Shown: positions 24,844-33,799 of the stretch, in pieces
How positions within the stretch are numbered: the stretch's first letter is position 1
Layout: each line of letters opens with the position of its first letter
Origin: Linanthus parryae
Taxonomy: Eukaryota; Streptophyta; Magnoliopsida; Ericales; Polemoniaceae
Assembly (NCBI GenBank): GCA_023055425.1
Contig: JALGPY010000079.1
Location: 1 to 64,000 of the forward strand
Length of the DNA stretch: 64,000 nt
Direction: 5' to 3'
The notes under the pieces: generated by a model
What the model saw: the letters and a program-made list of their open reading frames with translations, nothing else
Told to the model about the DNA's origin: nothing
Database searches by the model: none
Translations under genes and position numbers: made by a program

Positions 24844-27800
24844 CTAGAGCCAATCTGGCGCATCTCGTATGCCTATAGATCTGGCGTGCCCTTCATGCTT
24901 TCGCTGCGCAAGAGGTTTCGTGAGCGGATCTGACACGTTGTCATCTGTCGGAATCTTGCATATCTTCACATCTCCTCGATCGATAATATCACGAATAAGA
25001 TGGAATCTCCTAAGTACATGCTTTGACTTTTGGTGCGATCTTGGTTCCTTTGCCTGTGCGATTGCCCCAGAGTTGTCACAGTACAACTCCACGGGATCCA
25101 CTATGCTAGGGACCACACCGAGCTCAGTGATAAACTTCTTTATCCATACTGCCTCTTTCGCCGCTTCCGCAGCAGCAATGTACTCAGCTTCTGTCGTAGA
25201 ATCAGCAACTGTGCCTTGCTTGGAACTCTTCCAGCTCACAGCTCCTCCATTCAGGCAAAACACGTATCCAGACTGCGATCTGTAATCATCCTTGTCGGTT
25301 TGGAAGCTTGCGTCAGTGTAATCCTTTACACTCAGCTCTTCCATTCCTCCAAATATCAAGAACACATCCTTAATTCTTCTCAAGTACTTTAGGATGTTCT
25401 TGACAGCAATCCAGTGACTCTCACCCGGATTGGACTGATATCTGCTCACCATACTCAACGCGTATGATACGTCTGGTCTAGTACATAGCATGGCGTACAT
25501 GATGGATCCTATGGACGAAGCATAGGGTATCCTGCTCATGCGGTCCTTCTCCATCTCGTTGGAGGGACAGTCATTCTTGGAAAGAGTGACTCCATGTGAC
25601 ATGGGCAAGAATCCCTTCTTGGAATCTTGCATGTTGAACCTCTTCAACACCTTGTCAATATATGTACTCTGACTTAGGCCAAGCAACCTTTTAGATCTAT
25701 CTCTATAGATCTTTATACCTAGTATATAGGCTGCGTCTCCTAAGTCTTTCATTGCAAAGCACTTTCCTAGCCAATCTTTAACAGATTGCAGAGTAGGAAT
25801 ATCATTGCCAATGATTAGTATGTCATCCACATACAAGACCAGAAATAATATAGAGCTCCCACTAACCTTCTTGTAAACACAAGGCTCATCTTCGTTCTTG
25901 ATGAAGCCAAACTCTTTGACCGCGTCATCAAAACGTCGATTCCAGCTCCTAGAAGCTTGCTTTAATCCATAAATGGATCTTTGCAGCTTACAGACTTTGT
26001 TGGCATTCTCTGGATCCTCAAAACCCTCTGGTTGTGTCATGTACACATCCTCAAGGAGGTTCCCATAAAGGAACGCTGTTTTGACATCCATCTGCCAAAT
26101 CTCATAGTCGTAGTATGCTGCAATAGCAAGTAAGATTCGAATGGACTTAGTCATGGCGACTGGTGAAAAAGTCTCATCATAGTCAATACCATGAATCTGT
26201 CTATAACCTTTGGCCACCAATCGGCCCTTATAGGCAACTACCTTGCCATCCATGTCGGTCTTCTTCTTGAAGACCCACTTGCACCCTATGGGTCGAGCCC
26301 CTTCGGGTGGTTCCACCAAAGTCCATACTTTGTTGGTGTACATGGAATCCATTTCGGATCTCATGGCTTCCAGCCACTTCTTAGAATCTGGGCCATTCAT
26401 GGCTTCTCCATAGTTTGCAGGCTCATCATCCATGAGTGGTACGTCATCGGGCTCAGTCACGAGAAGTCCATACCTCTCTTGCTCATGACGCACTCTTCCC
26501 GATCTACGGAGTTCCTGTGTTACTTGAACAGGTTCTTCCACAACTTCTTGTGGTTCCTGTTCATGTTCCATTATCGGTTCAGTGGTTTGTGGTTCATGAA
26601 TTTCTTCAAGTTCTACAACCCTCCCACTTGCTTCTTTAGAGACTAGTTCTCTTTCTAGAAACACGCCGGTCCGAGCAACAAACACTTTGTTTTCGGTAGG
26701 GTTATAGAAGTAATATCCTTTAGTTTCCTTAGGATATCCCACAAACTTACACTTATCCGCTTTAGGCCCGAGCTTGTCTGTTTGTAAACGCTTTACATAC
26801 ACGTCGCAGCCCCAAATCTTCATAAACGACACTATGGGACGCCTCCCAGTCCATATCTCATATGGCGTCTTCATGACTGATTTGGATGGAACACGGTTAA
26901 TGGTAAAAGCTGCCGTCATTAGAGCATGTCCCCAAAAGGATATCGGAAGATCTGTTTGAGACATCATAGATCGCACCATATCTAATAAAGTGCGATTTCT
27001 CCTCTCGGATACACCATTCCATTGTGGTGTTCCGGGTGGAGTGAGCTGGGATACAATCCCACACTCTCTAAGATACTCATCAAACTCTTGGCTTAAGTAT
27101 TCTCCTCCACGATCCGATCGTAGAGCTTTAATACTTTTGCCAAGTTGCTTCTCTACTTCACTCTTGAATTCTCTGAACAACTCAAAGGATTCGGATTTGG
27201 CCTTCATAAGGTATACAAATCCATATCTACTGAAATCATCAGTAAATGTGATGAAGTAGGTATAACCACCTCTGGCAGGCGTGGGGAATGGTCCGCATAC
27301 ATCAGTATGTATGACTGCCAATAACTCACTAGTCCTCTCGCCTTTCTTATTGAAAGGGGACTTTGTCATTTTTCCCAATAAACAAGATTCACATGTCTCA
27401 TATGATTCCAGATCAAATGAGTCTAGAAGTCCATCCTTATGGAGTCTAGATATGCGTTTCTCATTTATATGGCCTAAACGACAGTGCCATAGATATGTAG
27501 GATTTAAATCATTAGTTTTAATCCTTTTAGTATTTATGTTATAGATTGGATTATTTAGATCAAGGATATACAATCCATTAGACAAATGCGCACTACAATA
27601 GTGCATACTATCAAAATAAATGGAGCAACACTTGTCCTTTATTGAAATAGAAAAACCTTTCTCGTCCAAACAAGAAACGGAAATAACGTTTCTGCTCATG
27701 GCAGGCACATAAAAGCAATTGTCTAATTCTAAAATAAGTCCAGAAGGCAAAGATAGCTCATAAACGCCTACAGCTAATGCAGCAACCCTTGCTCCATTTC

Positions 27801-28809
27801 CGACGCGCAAGTCTATCTCCCCTTTTCGCAATTTTCTACTTCTTTTCAAATCCTGCACATTACGACAAATGTGAGAACCACATCCGGTATCTAATACCCA
27901 GGATGATGAAATAGAAAGATTGACGTCTATAACATAAATACCTTGTGGTGGTGGAATCACTATTCCAAGCTTCTTATCCTCCAGATATTTAGGGCAATTC
28001 CTCCTCCAGTGACCCGGCTGGCTGCAGTAGTGACATTCACCTTTAGCCACGCCTCCACTAGGCTTTAGGGCATCCTTGGATTTCGCAACTTTCTTGCGTT
28101 TTCCTTTTGAAGTAGATGCAACTGACTTGCCCTTCTTCTTGTGGACCATCATTATGGCTTTGCCCTTGCCTTTATTGACGCTTTGCTCAGCTGTCTTTAG
28201 CATGTTCAATAGATCTGGCAAAGACTTGTTGATCTCATTCATATTATAGTTCATAATGAACTGATTATAACTGTCAGGCAACGATTGCAAGACGAGATCA
28301 GTCGCCAAGTCCTGGCCGAGTGGGAACCCCAGTCTCTCAAGGTTCTCTATGTACCCGATCATTCGGAGTACATGAGGGCCTACTGGATTCCCCTCTGCAA
28401 GACTACTTTTGAACAATGCTTTAGACACCTCATAGCGCTCATGCCTTGCCTGTTCCTGAAACAATTGTTTCAAGTGTATGATCATATCATAGGCTTCCAT
28501 GTTCTCGTGTTGCTTCTGAAGCTCACTAGTCATGGTACAAAGCATGAGGCAAGTCACGTCATTAGAATCATCAATATGTTTCTGACGTGCCCTTACTTCC
28601 GCTAATAGAGACTCATCTTGTGGTGGGTCTGGAATTGGAGTGTCCAAGACGTACAGCTTCTTTTCTTGCTTGAGGACAATCCTCAAGTTTCTGTACCAGT
28701 CAAGGAAATTTGTTCCAGACAATTTATCCTTCTCAAGGACAGATCGTAGGGATGAACTCGATGCGTTGTTGTTTGCCATTTGGAATTCTACAAAACGAGA
28801 AATATGCAA
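24844..28809 (-). CDS. Copia gag-pol polyprotein, 1,321 codons, intact
   Basis: Single polyprotein for copia replication. Gag (UBN2-like) spans ~20-215. A CCHC zinc knuckle is at C259, C262, H267, C272. Aspartic protease has D307-T-G. The gag-pre-integrase region has H445 and C473/C476. The integrase core has D503, D566 and E602, exactly 35 residues between the last two (D,D35E). RT has D908 in MDVKTAFL and YVDD at 993-996. Type I RNase H (~1150-1310) has YTDASF, STTEAEY and CDNSGA. No stop or frameshift. The likely true start is Met11 (MANNNASS, codon at 28777-28779), because gag proteins of this type begin there; the first Met at 28809 is also possible. The gene lies antisense to the PMD gene it interrupts. 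Confidence 0.96.
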   Translation of the reverse strand: MHISRFVEFQMANNNASSSSLRSVLEKDKLSGTNFLDWYRNLRIVLKQEKKLYVLDTPIPDPPQDESLLAEVRARQKHIDDSNDVTCLMLCTMTSELQKQHENMEAYDMIIHLKQLFQEQARHERYEVSKALFKSSLAEGNPVGPHVLRMIGYIENLERLGFPLGQDLATDLVLQSLPDSYNQFIMNYNMNEINKSLPDLLNMLKTAEQSVNKGKGKAIMMVHKKKGKSVASTSKGKRKKVAKSKDALKPSGGVAKGECHYCSQPGHWRRNCPKYLEDKKLGIVIPPPQGIYVIDVNLSISSSWVLDTGCGSHICRNVQDLKRSRKLRKGEIDLRVGNGARVAALAVGVYELSLPSGLILELDNCFYVPAMSRNVISVSCLDEKGFSISIKDKCCSIYFDSMHYCSAHLSNGLYILDLNNPIYNINTKRIKTNDLNPTYLWHCRLGHINEKRISRLHKDGLLDSFDLESYETCESCLLGKMTKSPFNKKGERTSELLAVIHTDVCGPFPTPARGGYTYFITFTDDFSRYGFVYLMKAKSESFELFREFKSEVEKQLGKSIKALRSDRGGEYLSQEFDEYLRECGIVSQLTPPGTPQWNGVSERRNRTLLDMVRSMMSQTDLPISFWGHALMTAAFTINRVPSKSVMKTPYEIWTGRRPIVSFMKIWGCDVYVKRLQTDKLGPKADKCKFVGYPKETKGYYFYNPTENKVFVARTGVFLERELVSKEASGRVVELEEIHEPQTTEPIMEHEQEPQEVVEEPVQVTQELRRSGRVRHEQERYGLLVTEPDDVPLMDDEPANYGEAMNGPDSKKWLEAMRSEMDSMYTNKVWTLVEPPEGARPIGCKWVFKKKTDMDGKVVAYKGRLVAKGYRQIHGIDYDETFSPVAMTKSIRILLAIAAYYDYEIWQMDVKTAFLYGNLLEDVYMTQPEGFEDPENANKVCKLQRSIYGLKQASRSWNRRFDDAVKEFGFIKNEDEPCVYKKVSGSSILFLVLYVDDILIIGNDIPTLQSVKDWLGKCFAMKDLGDAAYILGIKIYRDRSKRLLGLSQSTYIDKVLKRFNMQDSKKGFLPMSHGVTLSKNDCPSNEMEKDRMSRIPYASSIGSIMYAMLCTRPDVSYALSMVSRYQSNPGESHWIAVKNILKYLRRIKDVFLIFGGMEELSVKDYTDASFQTDKDDYRSQSGYVFCLNGGAVSWKSSKQGTVADSTTEAEYIAAAEAAKEAVWIKKFITELGVVPSIVDPVELYCDNSGAIAQAKEPRSHQKSKHVLRRFHLIRDIIDRGDVKICKIPTDDNVSDPLTKPLAQRKHEGHARSIGIRDAPDWL

Positions 28810-30374
28810 TTTAGTATTTTGAACAATTTAACTATATTTAACAATGGCTAGATCATCAAATATAGCTCCCACTATTTTTCTCGGTTTAATAGCCCTCACC
28901 ATTAAAGCGGAAAATATCTTTATACTTTCTAGTGGGTCCAAGATCCTTATTTCACTTTTTCTTGAGCTTGCTTTGGCAAGTCACCCAAGAATTGGTTATT
29001 TAGGTAGGAACCATTCCAATTGCATCCTATGCAACTCTTGGTCCAATTAGGTGAATAAATTCCTTTTATTCTTTATCCAATTGGATAACTCCTAATTGTC
29101 ATGCCTCTAAGCTCATCAATCCAATTGATTCTTGCCTAGTTGCGTCCAACCTCTTGTTTTCAACATACACGCATTACTAGCTTGCGTCGTCCGCAACACA
29201 TCATGAAAAATTAAAATCGCCTTGCTTTGGCAAGCCCGAATTTTAATAGTCCATGATCATGAAGGGTGTTTTGGCAAGAGAAGGCAAAACGCAATATTTA
29301 ATTGAGGGATTTCTTTTAATTCGTTTGGTTGATCTTTATCAACATGGTCTACTTATTTGGATTGGGCTATCCACAATAAAAGACCAACCTTGTTTATTAT
29401 AATCTTGTTATCGTTTTGCTTGTAGCGCCATACACACAAAATAAATAACAAGGCATGAATAATAAACATCCACAAAAATAAAAAAACGTGGCATGGATAT
29501 GGCCTCTAGACTAATGATATTATCAAGCCAATGATAATATCTAATTGCCCTAAAGTGCCGAGCTCATCTCCATGTGCTCCACCATAGCTGCGCGCCTAGG
29601 GATGTCTTTTGGCTCCTTTGGTTCTCCGGTCTTCTTCTCCATGCTCTTGGCTATCATCTAAATATTTCTAATTCTAGCCTAATATCTAGAATAAATAAAT
29701 AATAAAAGCCTCACATGTCGAGGAGAAAAAGAACGACTCGCAGGCCGTAAAACTTAATTAATTATTACATTAATTTGATCAGCTCGCAGGCCGTAAACCA
29801 AACCACAAAACAATAAATATCCACAATCCTAGGCCATATCCATCCACCATGCAATAAAGCACATAATACAGTTAAAACCAATTTTTAACGCGCTTGTTTA
29901 ATTTTAATGAAATTGGGTAACTAGGGTTTCACAACGGTCCAAAGGGTTCAAGCCAACAAGTGGCCCGAACCCTAGGACCGCCGCACGCCTAAGGGGGCCG
30001 CGGCCTTGCTTGGCGCGCAATGTAGGGGCGGGCGGCTAGGGTTTCGGCCCTAGTCCCCTTCCTCCTTCCTTGTTGCCCAAGCAAGGTTGTTTCCTTATGG
30101 ATTTATTTCCATAATTTTATTTCCATAATTGAAAACCCCTTTTCAATCATGTGCCCATGAACCCTAATTTTTTCAAGAACCCAATTATTCACATCATATG
30201 TGATTAAACTCACCAATTCTAACATCCAATGTTAAATTGGGTCTTGTTTTATTGAATCAAATTCAATATTGCATCTATTATGCCAATTTTTCAGTTTTCG
30301 CGTAATAAACAATAATACGGTGTATGAACTGAAATCGTAAACACATAATATCATGTTATGCTCTACGACCTGTG
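28810..30374 (-). other. Copia 5' internal leader (untranslated)
   Basis: About 1.5 kb between the primer binding site and gag with no supported ORF. It is AT-rich, with one G/C-rich island near 29940-30055 that contains CTAGGGTTTCGGCCCTAG (30036-30053), also present in the LTR. The 15-mer CTCGCAGGCCGTAAA occurs twice (29737 and 29783). Packaging and dimerisation signals would be expected here. Confidence 0.75.
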
Positions 30375-30386
30375 GCTCTGATACCA
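30375..30386 (-). other. Copia primer binding site (initiator Met tRNA)
   Basis: The minus strand reads TGGTATCAGAGC, the classic 12-base complement of the 3' end of plant initiator tRNA-Met, one base inside the 5' LTR. Confidence 0.95.
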
Positions 30387-30387
30387 C

Positions 30388-31821
30388 TGTTGGTTTTGAC
30401 GTAGGTAACGCAGCGGAATAACAAAATTAATCCTACTCAAAGCCCACCAAGGATCACAGGAAGAGACATCATAACATGATTAAGGACATAGAAGATGTGT
30501 ACCTTTTGATTTGTGAGATCACACGAAGAATGATGTCCTCGTCTCTACGGTTGATCCACGTCTAGAGGTGAGATCTAGATTCTTCCTTCAATCAAGTGCT
30601 AGCTTGAGCTTTGGAGGAAGAGGGATGAAGATCAAAGGCACAAAGCAACAAGGCAACAAAGGAGGGGCGGCCTCCCTTTTGCCGTCGGGTAAGGGGGCGG
30701 ACGGGGCTAGGGTTTCGGCCCTAGCTCTTGTCTTGCTCTCTCTTTTCTCTCTCCCACTCTTTGTGTGTTATGACTAATAACTCATGTGTGGGAAGGAAGC
30801 TAGAGCCTCCTTTATATACTCCAACAACTCCTTGTTGTTTCCATAAAAGAGTTTTCTTGTTCTAGTAGGACTAGAACTATTCCCTTCCTTGCAAATTAGT
30901 CCTACTAAGTTTGCAAGGTGTTGCACAATGATCCTTCTATTAATTAATCCATATTAATTAATCCCAAATCTAGCTCTACTCTATTTGACGTGTGACCCCA
31001 TAGGTTTCTATATAGTTGGTAGTAACTATTACTAACATGAAGCGGTGTCTAGCAACACATCCATGCAACCCAACCAATAGAAATAGTCAGTGATCCCGAC
31101 AAACCTTTGTGCCCAATATGTCATATTGCATTATCCCTTTGTCTCAATATCCGGATTGGACACGAGACATAAATAGTCACACTCGTATATCCAATCCATA
31201 GTTCCTCGATCCTGGGAATATGCTTATGCTTGCAGATAACATTAATATCTCCATATTAATTTATCTGAGTCTGGCCAGACATTCAATAAGCCTCATCCCT
31301 CGAGTGGCCGTGGATATTTACCCCTATTATGTAGGAGGGACAAATCCTATCTACATCACTACGATCTCTAAGCTTGCTTCCTATCACACCCGATAGCCAC
31401 CTTTATGATTACCCAGTTACGGTGTAACGTTTGATAACATCAAAGCGCAATATTTCACAACTAGAGTATCTAGTGACTTCAAGTCCAAGGATTGCAATAA
31501 TATTAGCACTACGAAAAGCGATTGTGACTTCACATAATCTAATGTATTCTTTTCGTCATGGGTCAATCCAGTATGCCATTACTCCTAATGCATACCCATG
31601 TGTTAGACTTGATATCTCCATATCAATCTACCCACATACTAGTCTATATTTGATTGTCCTATTAATCAATATAATGGACTAGGGACATTTAAGATAAATA
31701 ACACAATTTATCTAAGGACTTCATTATATTAAATATCGCCATAAATAATAAATGAATATTCTAGCCAAAAACCATTGTTCATACTAAATCTACGATTGCC
31801 TCTAGGGCATCTATTCCAACA
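30388..31821 (-). repeat. Copia 5' LTR (right), 1,434 bp
   Basis: Drives minus-strand transcription of gag-pol. A TATA box is visible on the minus strand as TATATAAAG at 30811-30818, which would place transcript starts near 30785. The same hairpin as in the other LTR is at 30707-30724. Ends TGTTGG...CCAACA. Confidence 0.97.
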
Positions 31822-31826
31822 GCTCG
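31822..31826. other. Target-site duplication of copia element (right), GCTCG
   Basis: Second copy of the 5-bp duplication, matching 23390-23394. Confidence 0.95.
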
Positions 31827-31916
31827 CAGCTGATAGGAGAGCCATGGAGCGAGGGCAGTCTTCGAACAACCCAGTTGCCCGCATCCCTTCTCTTCATGAA
31901 ATTCTGGAAGGCAGTG
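31827..31916 (+). CDS. PMD gene exon 5, part downstream of copia insertion
   Basis: Thirty codons that continue the exon 5 frame when the insert and one duplication copy are ignored. The exon ends in phase 1 at G|GTAAGT (donor 31917), followed by a 78-bp intron that ends GTCTCAG at 31994. Confidence 0.7.
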
Positions 31917-31994
31917 GTAAGTAAAGATTTACCGTTCGCACGTCGCATTATTTGCTTGCGAGTTCTGACATTATAACCATTTTTCATGTCTCAG

Positions 31995-32470
31995 GTTTAA
32001 AGCAAACCGATGTAGACTGGGTGGTTCGAATGCGTCTCAGATACCCCCGATCGTTTGTGAGATCTCTGGAGATCGGACCTTTTGACAGGAGGCTATTCCT
32101 TACTGAAGCCATCTGGATACTGGAGCAGCTGTCTGCGGCTACACCTGCGACCATTTCGGCCCAGAGTGCTGAATTGCTGTGTGGCATGTGCCAAAATCTC
32201 CTGTTCAAAGTCCAAGGCAGACTTGGTTTCAAATTCCTCAAGGACAGAGTTACACTGATTCGCGCAGCTGTAACTTTGAATCTCGGTCACCAGAATCTCG
32301 CAGCTGAGATGCAGAAGGTGGAGCAGCAAAAGCAAAAGGTTGATGAAGCTTTGAAGCTGTATCACGAAATGAATGCCAAGTGCGAGCAACTGAAGCAAGA
32401 AGTGAAACAAGTGGAGAAGCTGAGCGAGCAGTTCGAGCCCCAAGACTCCTTAATCAAGAATTTGTTTTGA
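31995..32470 (+). CDS. PMD gene last exon (C-terminal coiled coil)
   Basis: 157 codons to a TGA at 32468-32470. The first half is a helical domain (WVVRMRLRYPRSF...). The second half, from about residue 105 of the exon, is Gln/Glu/Lys-rich with heptad-like spacing and is probably a coiled coil for dimerisation. The exon is open and in frame with exon 5. Just after the stop, ACATTAATGTAATGTT occurs twice (32510 and 32531) in the probable 3' UTR. Confidence 0.75.
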
Positions 32471-32888
32471 CTTTTCGAATTTTGAAAAGAAAACAGGGAA
32501 ATGGCTGAGACATTAATGTAATGTTTTGAAACATTAATGTAATGTTGCTAGGGTTTCTCCCCCTTTTTTTTTAATAACAAGCAATGAGTTTGCCCGTTTT
32601 GCCCTTTTCGGGATTTGATTGGACATTTCTGTGCATATCCAATTATGACATCAGCAATTGATTTTCTGCTTGATTTTCGCGCTAATTTCTCGGCAGATAA
32701 GCACGCTTCCGTTGGGAAGTCCATCCGAATCATGACTATCCGTCATTTATTAGGATACGCAACTGAATCGTCGTAGCCTTTAGTAGGGTAATTGATTGTT
32801 ACCGCTTTTCAAGGCGTAAGTGATTGAACTTACCCTCTTTTTGAATTTTGCTGACTCATCTTAGGCAACCGAAGAGTCTCCACAGGGC

Positions 32889-32899
32889 CTATATAAACC
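32889..32899 (+). promoter_or_regulatory. TATA box candidate
   Basis: CTATATAAACC matches the plant TATA consensus and lies ~35 bases upstream of the first ATG (32933) of a small plus-strand ORF. No other promoter element can be assigned. Confidence 0.35.
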
Positions 32900-32932
32900 C
32901 TGTCTTTGCCATTTGGGTTCTTCATCCCAAAC

Positions 32933-33406
32933 ATGTGCTTTGCCGTGAGTCCTTACGACTGCTGGCTTCAACGCTTGTTTTTCGTTGATTCATGGCAACT
33001 TCTAGTTTTGAATCCTGAGTTTGCGCTTTGTGCTATAGAAATAGTTTCCGAGATCCACTTTATGAGGCTTATTGCTGTTTATAACCATCATAAAGAGGAT
33101 GCAGATAATACCTCATGTGTGTTCGAAGAAATTTCTTCGTGTATTATGTGTGCAGGTCATGTTTCCGGCCGCCTCGTGGCAAGGTGCAGCGCCGAAGTGA
33201 CCGTGCTACCGTCTCGTAATGAACGGCGGAATTCTCCTCCAGCATCCCTGGAGGAGGGTTTCTTGCCTCTGTTCTTGAACTCAGGGTTGCGAACCGCTGT
33301 GTTCATCCCCGTCTACAAGGAGCCCTTGCCCTTTGGAGCTTCTGCTCGCAGTTTGATCGCTGGAACCGGTGGTTCCTTGGGCAAATGTTATGGGGAGCAT
33401 ATCTGA
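32933..33406 (+). CDS. Unrecognised small ORF in gypsy spacer
   Basis: 157 codons after a TATA-like box. I recognise no domain. A GTGAGT at 32947 and an acceptor TGTGTGCAG ending near 33155 could make it a two-exon transcript; the part after the acceptor is more G/C-rich and looks more coding (Arg/Ser/Pro-rich, then Leu/Gly-rich). It may be a remnant of a longer captured gene, or non-coding RNA. Low confidence. Confidence 0.2.
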   Translation: MCFAVSPYDCWLQRLFFVDSWQLLVLNPEFALCAIEIVSEIHFMRLIAVYNHHKEDADNTSCVFEEISSCIMCAGHVSGRLVARCSAEVTVLPSRNERRNSPPASLEEGFLPLFLNSGLRTAVFIPVYKEPLPFGASARSLIAGTGGSLGKCYGEHI

Positions 33407-33799
33407 CAACGGTCTTGTCGGATAGCGGGATGTCGAGCGTACGGCTTCATGTGGCTCTTTTTAGAGCAAGATCCCCCTTGCTACATATGTTCACCCGCAG
33501 ATCCGGGCATTGTGTAGCCGGCGTTTGAAGCCAGGGCGGTTCATTCTTTGCAGTCCGGGTTTCCGTACCGTGTCTCTGCTGGCTTATCAGCCATTTTTCG
33601 AATGTATTGTAAGCCATGTGGGCTGCGTAGTTAGATTCGAGCTTTTCGCTTGTAAGCTGTTATCTAGATAGATAAATTGTAAGTCATTTGACTCATAATG
33701 ATATATAGCTTTTGTATTATCTGCTCTCTTTGCAACAAAATACAATTTCGCATGCGTTTCGGCTTGTTTTGCCTTGCATAATGCCATGTAATGATTTCA

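Larger units (their letters stand above)
23395..31821 (-). mobile_element. Complete Ty1/copia LTR retrotransposon, nested
   Basis: An 8,427-bp element with LTRs of 1,435 and 1,434 bp bounded by TGTTGG...CCAACA, an initiator-Met-tRNA primer binding site, a 1.5-kb leader, one uninterrupted gag-pol ORF and a polypurine tract. The order protease-integrase-RT-RNase H is the copia order. The LTRs differ by three substitutions and one single-base gap, so insertion is very recent and the copy may be autonomous. Long LTRs with this gag start resemble the Angela/Tork side of copia; that lineage guess is weak without a tree. Confidence 0.96.
19764..32470 (+). pseudogene. Antisense PMD-domain gene in gypsy element, interrupted by copia
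   Basis: A plus-strand gene antisense to its host retrotransposon, placed between pol and the 3' LTR. I read exons 19764-21644, 21719-22181, 22260-22730, 22810-22914, 22996-23394 continued at 31827-31916, and 31995-32470, with GT-AG introns of 74-81 bp. The exons total 3,885 bases, exactly 1,295 codons with the stop, and the frame holds across every junction and across the copia insertion, which supports the model. PMD proteins are a plant family found in host genes (MAIN, MAIL1) and in transposons; host members act in genome maintenance and silencing. The copy here has a TAA in exon 3 (22391-22393) after 825 codons plus the 8.4-kb insertion, so it is probably non-functional at full length. 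Its role in the element is unknown. Confidence 0.8.
32471..33799. other. Gypsy spacer between PMD gene and minisatellite
   Basis: This 1.3-kb stretch holds no recognised domain. It has a strong TATA box on the plus strand (CTATATAAACC, 32889-32899), a weak plus-strand ORF (32933-33406) and AT-rich remainder. Plus-strand PMD and minus-strand pol transcripts converge on this spacer and the minisatellite. Confidence 0.6.
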
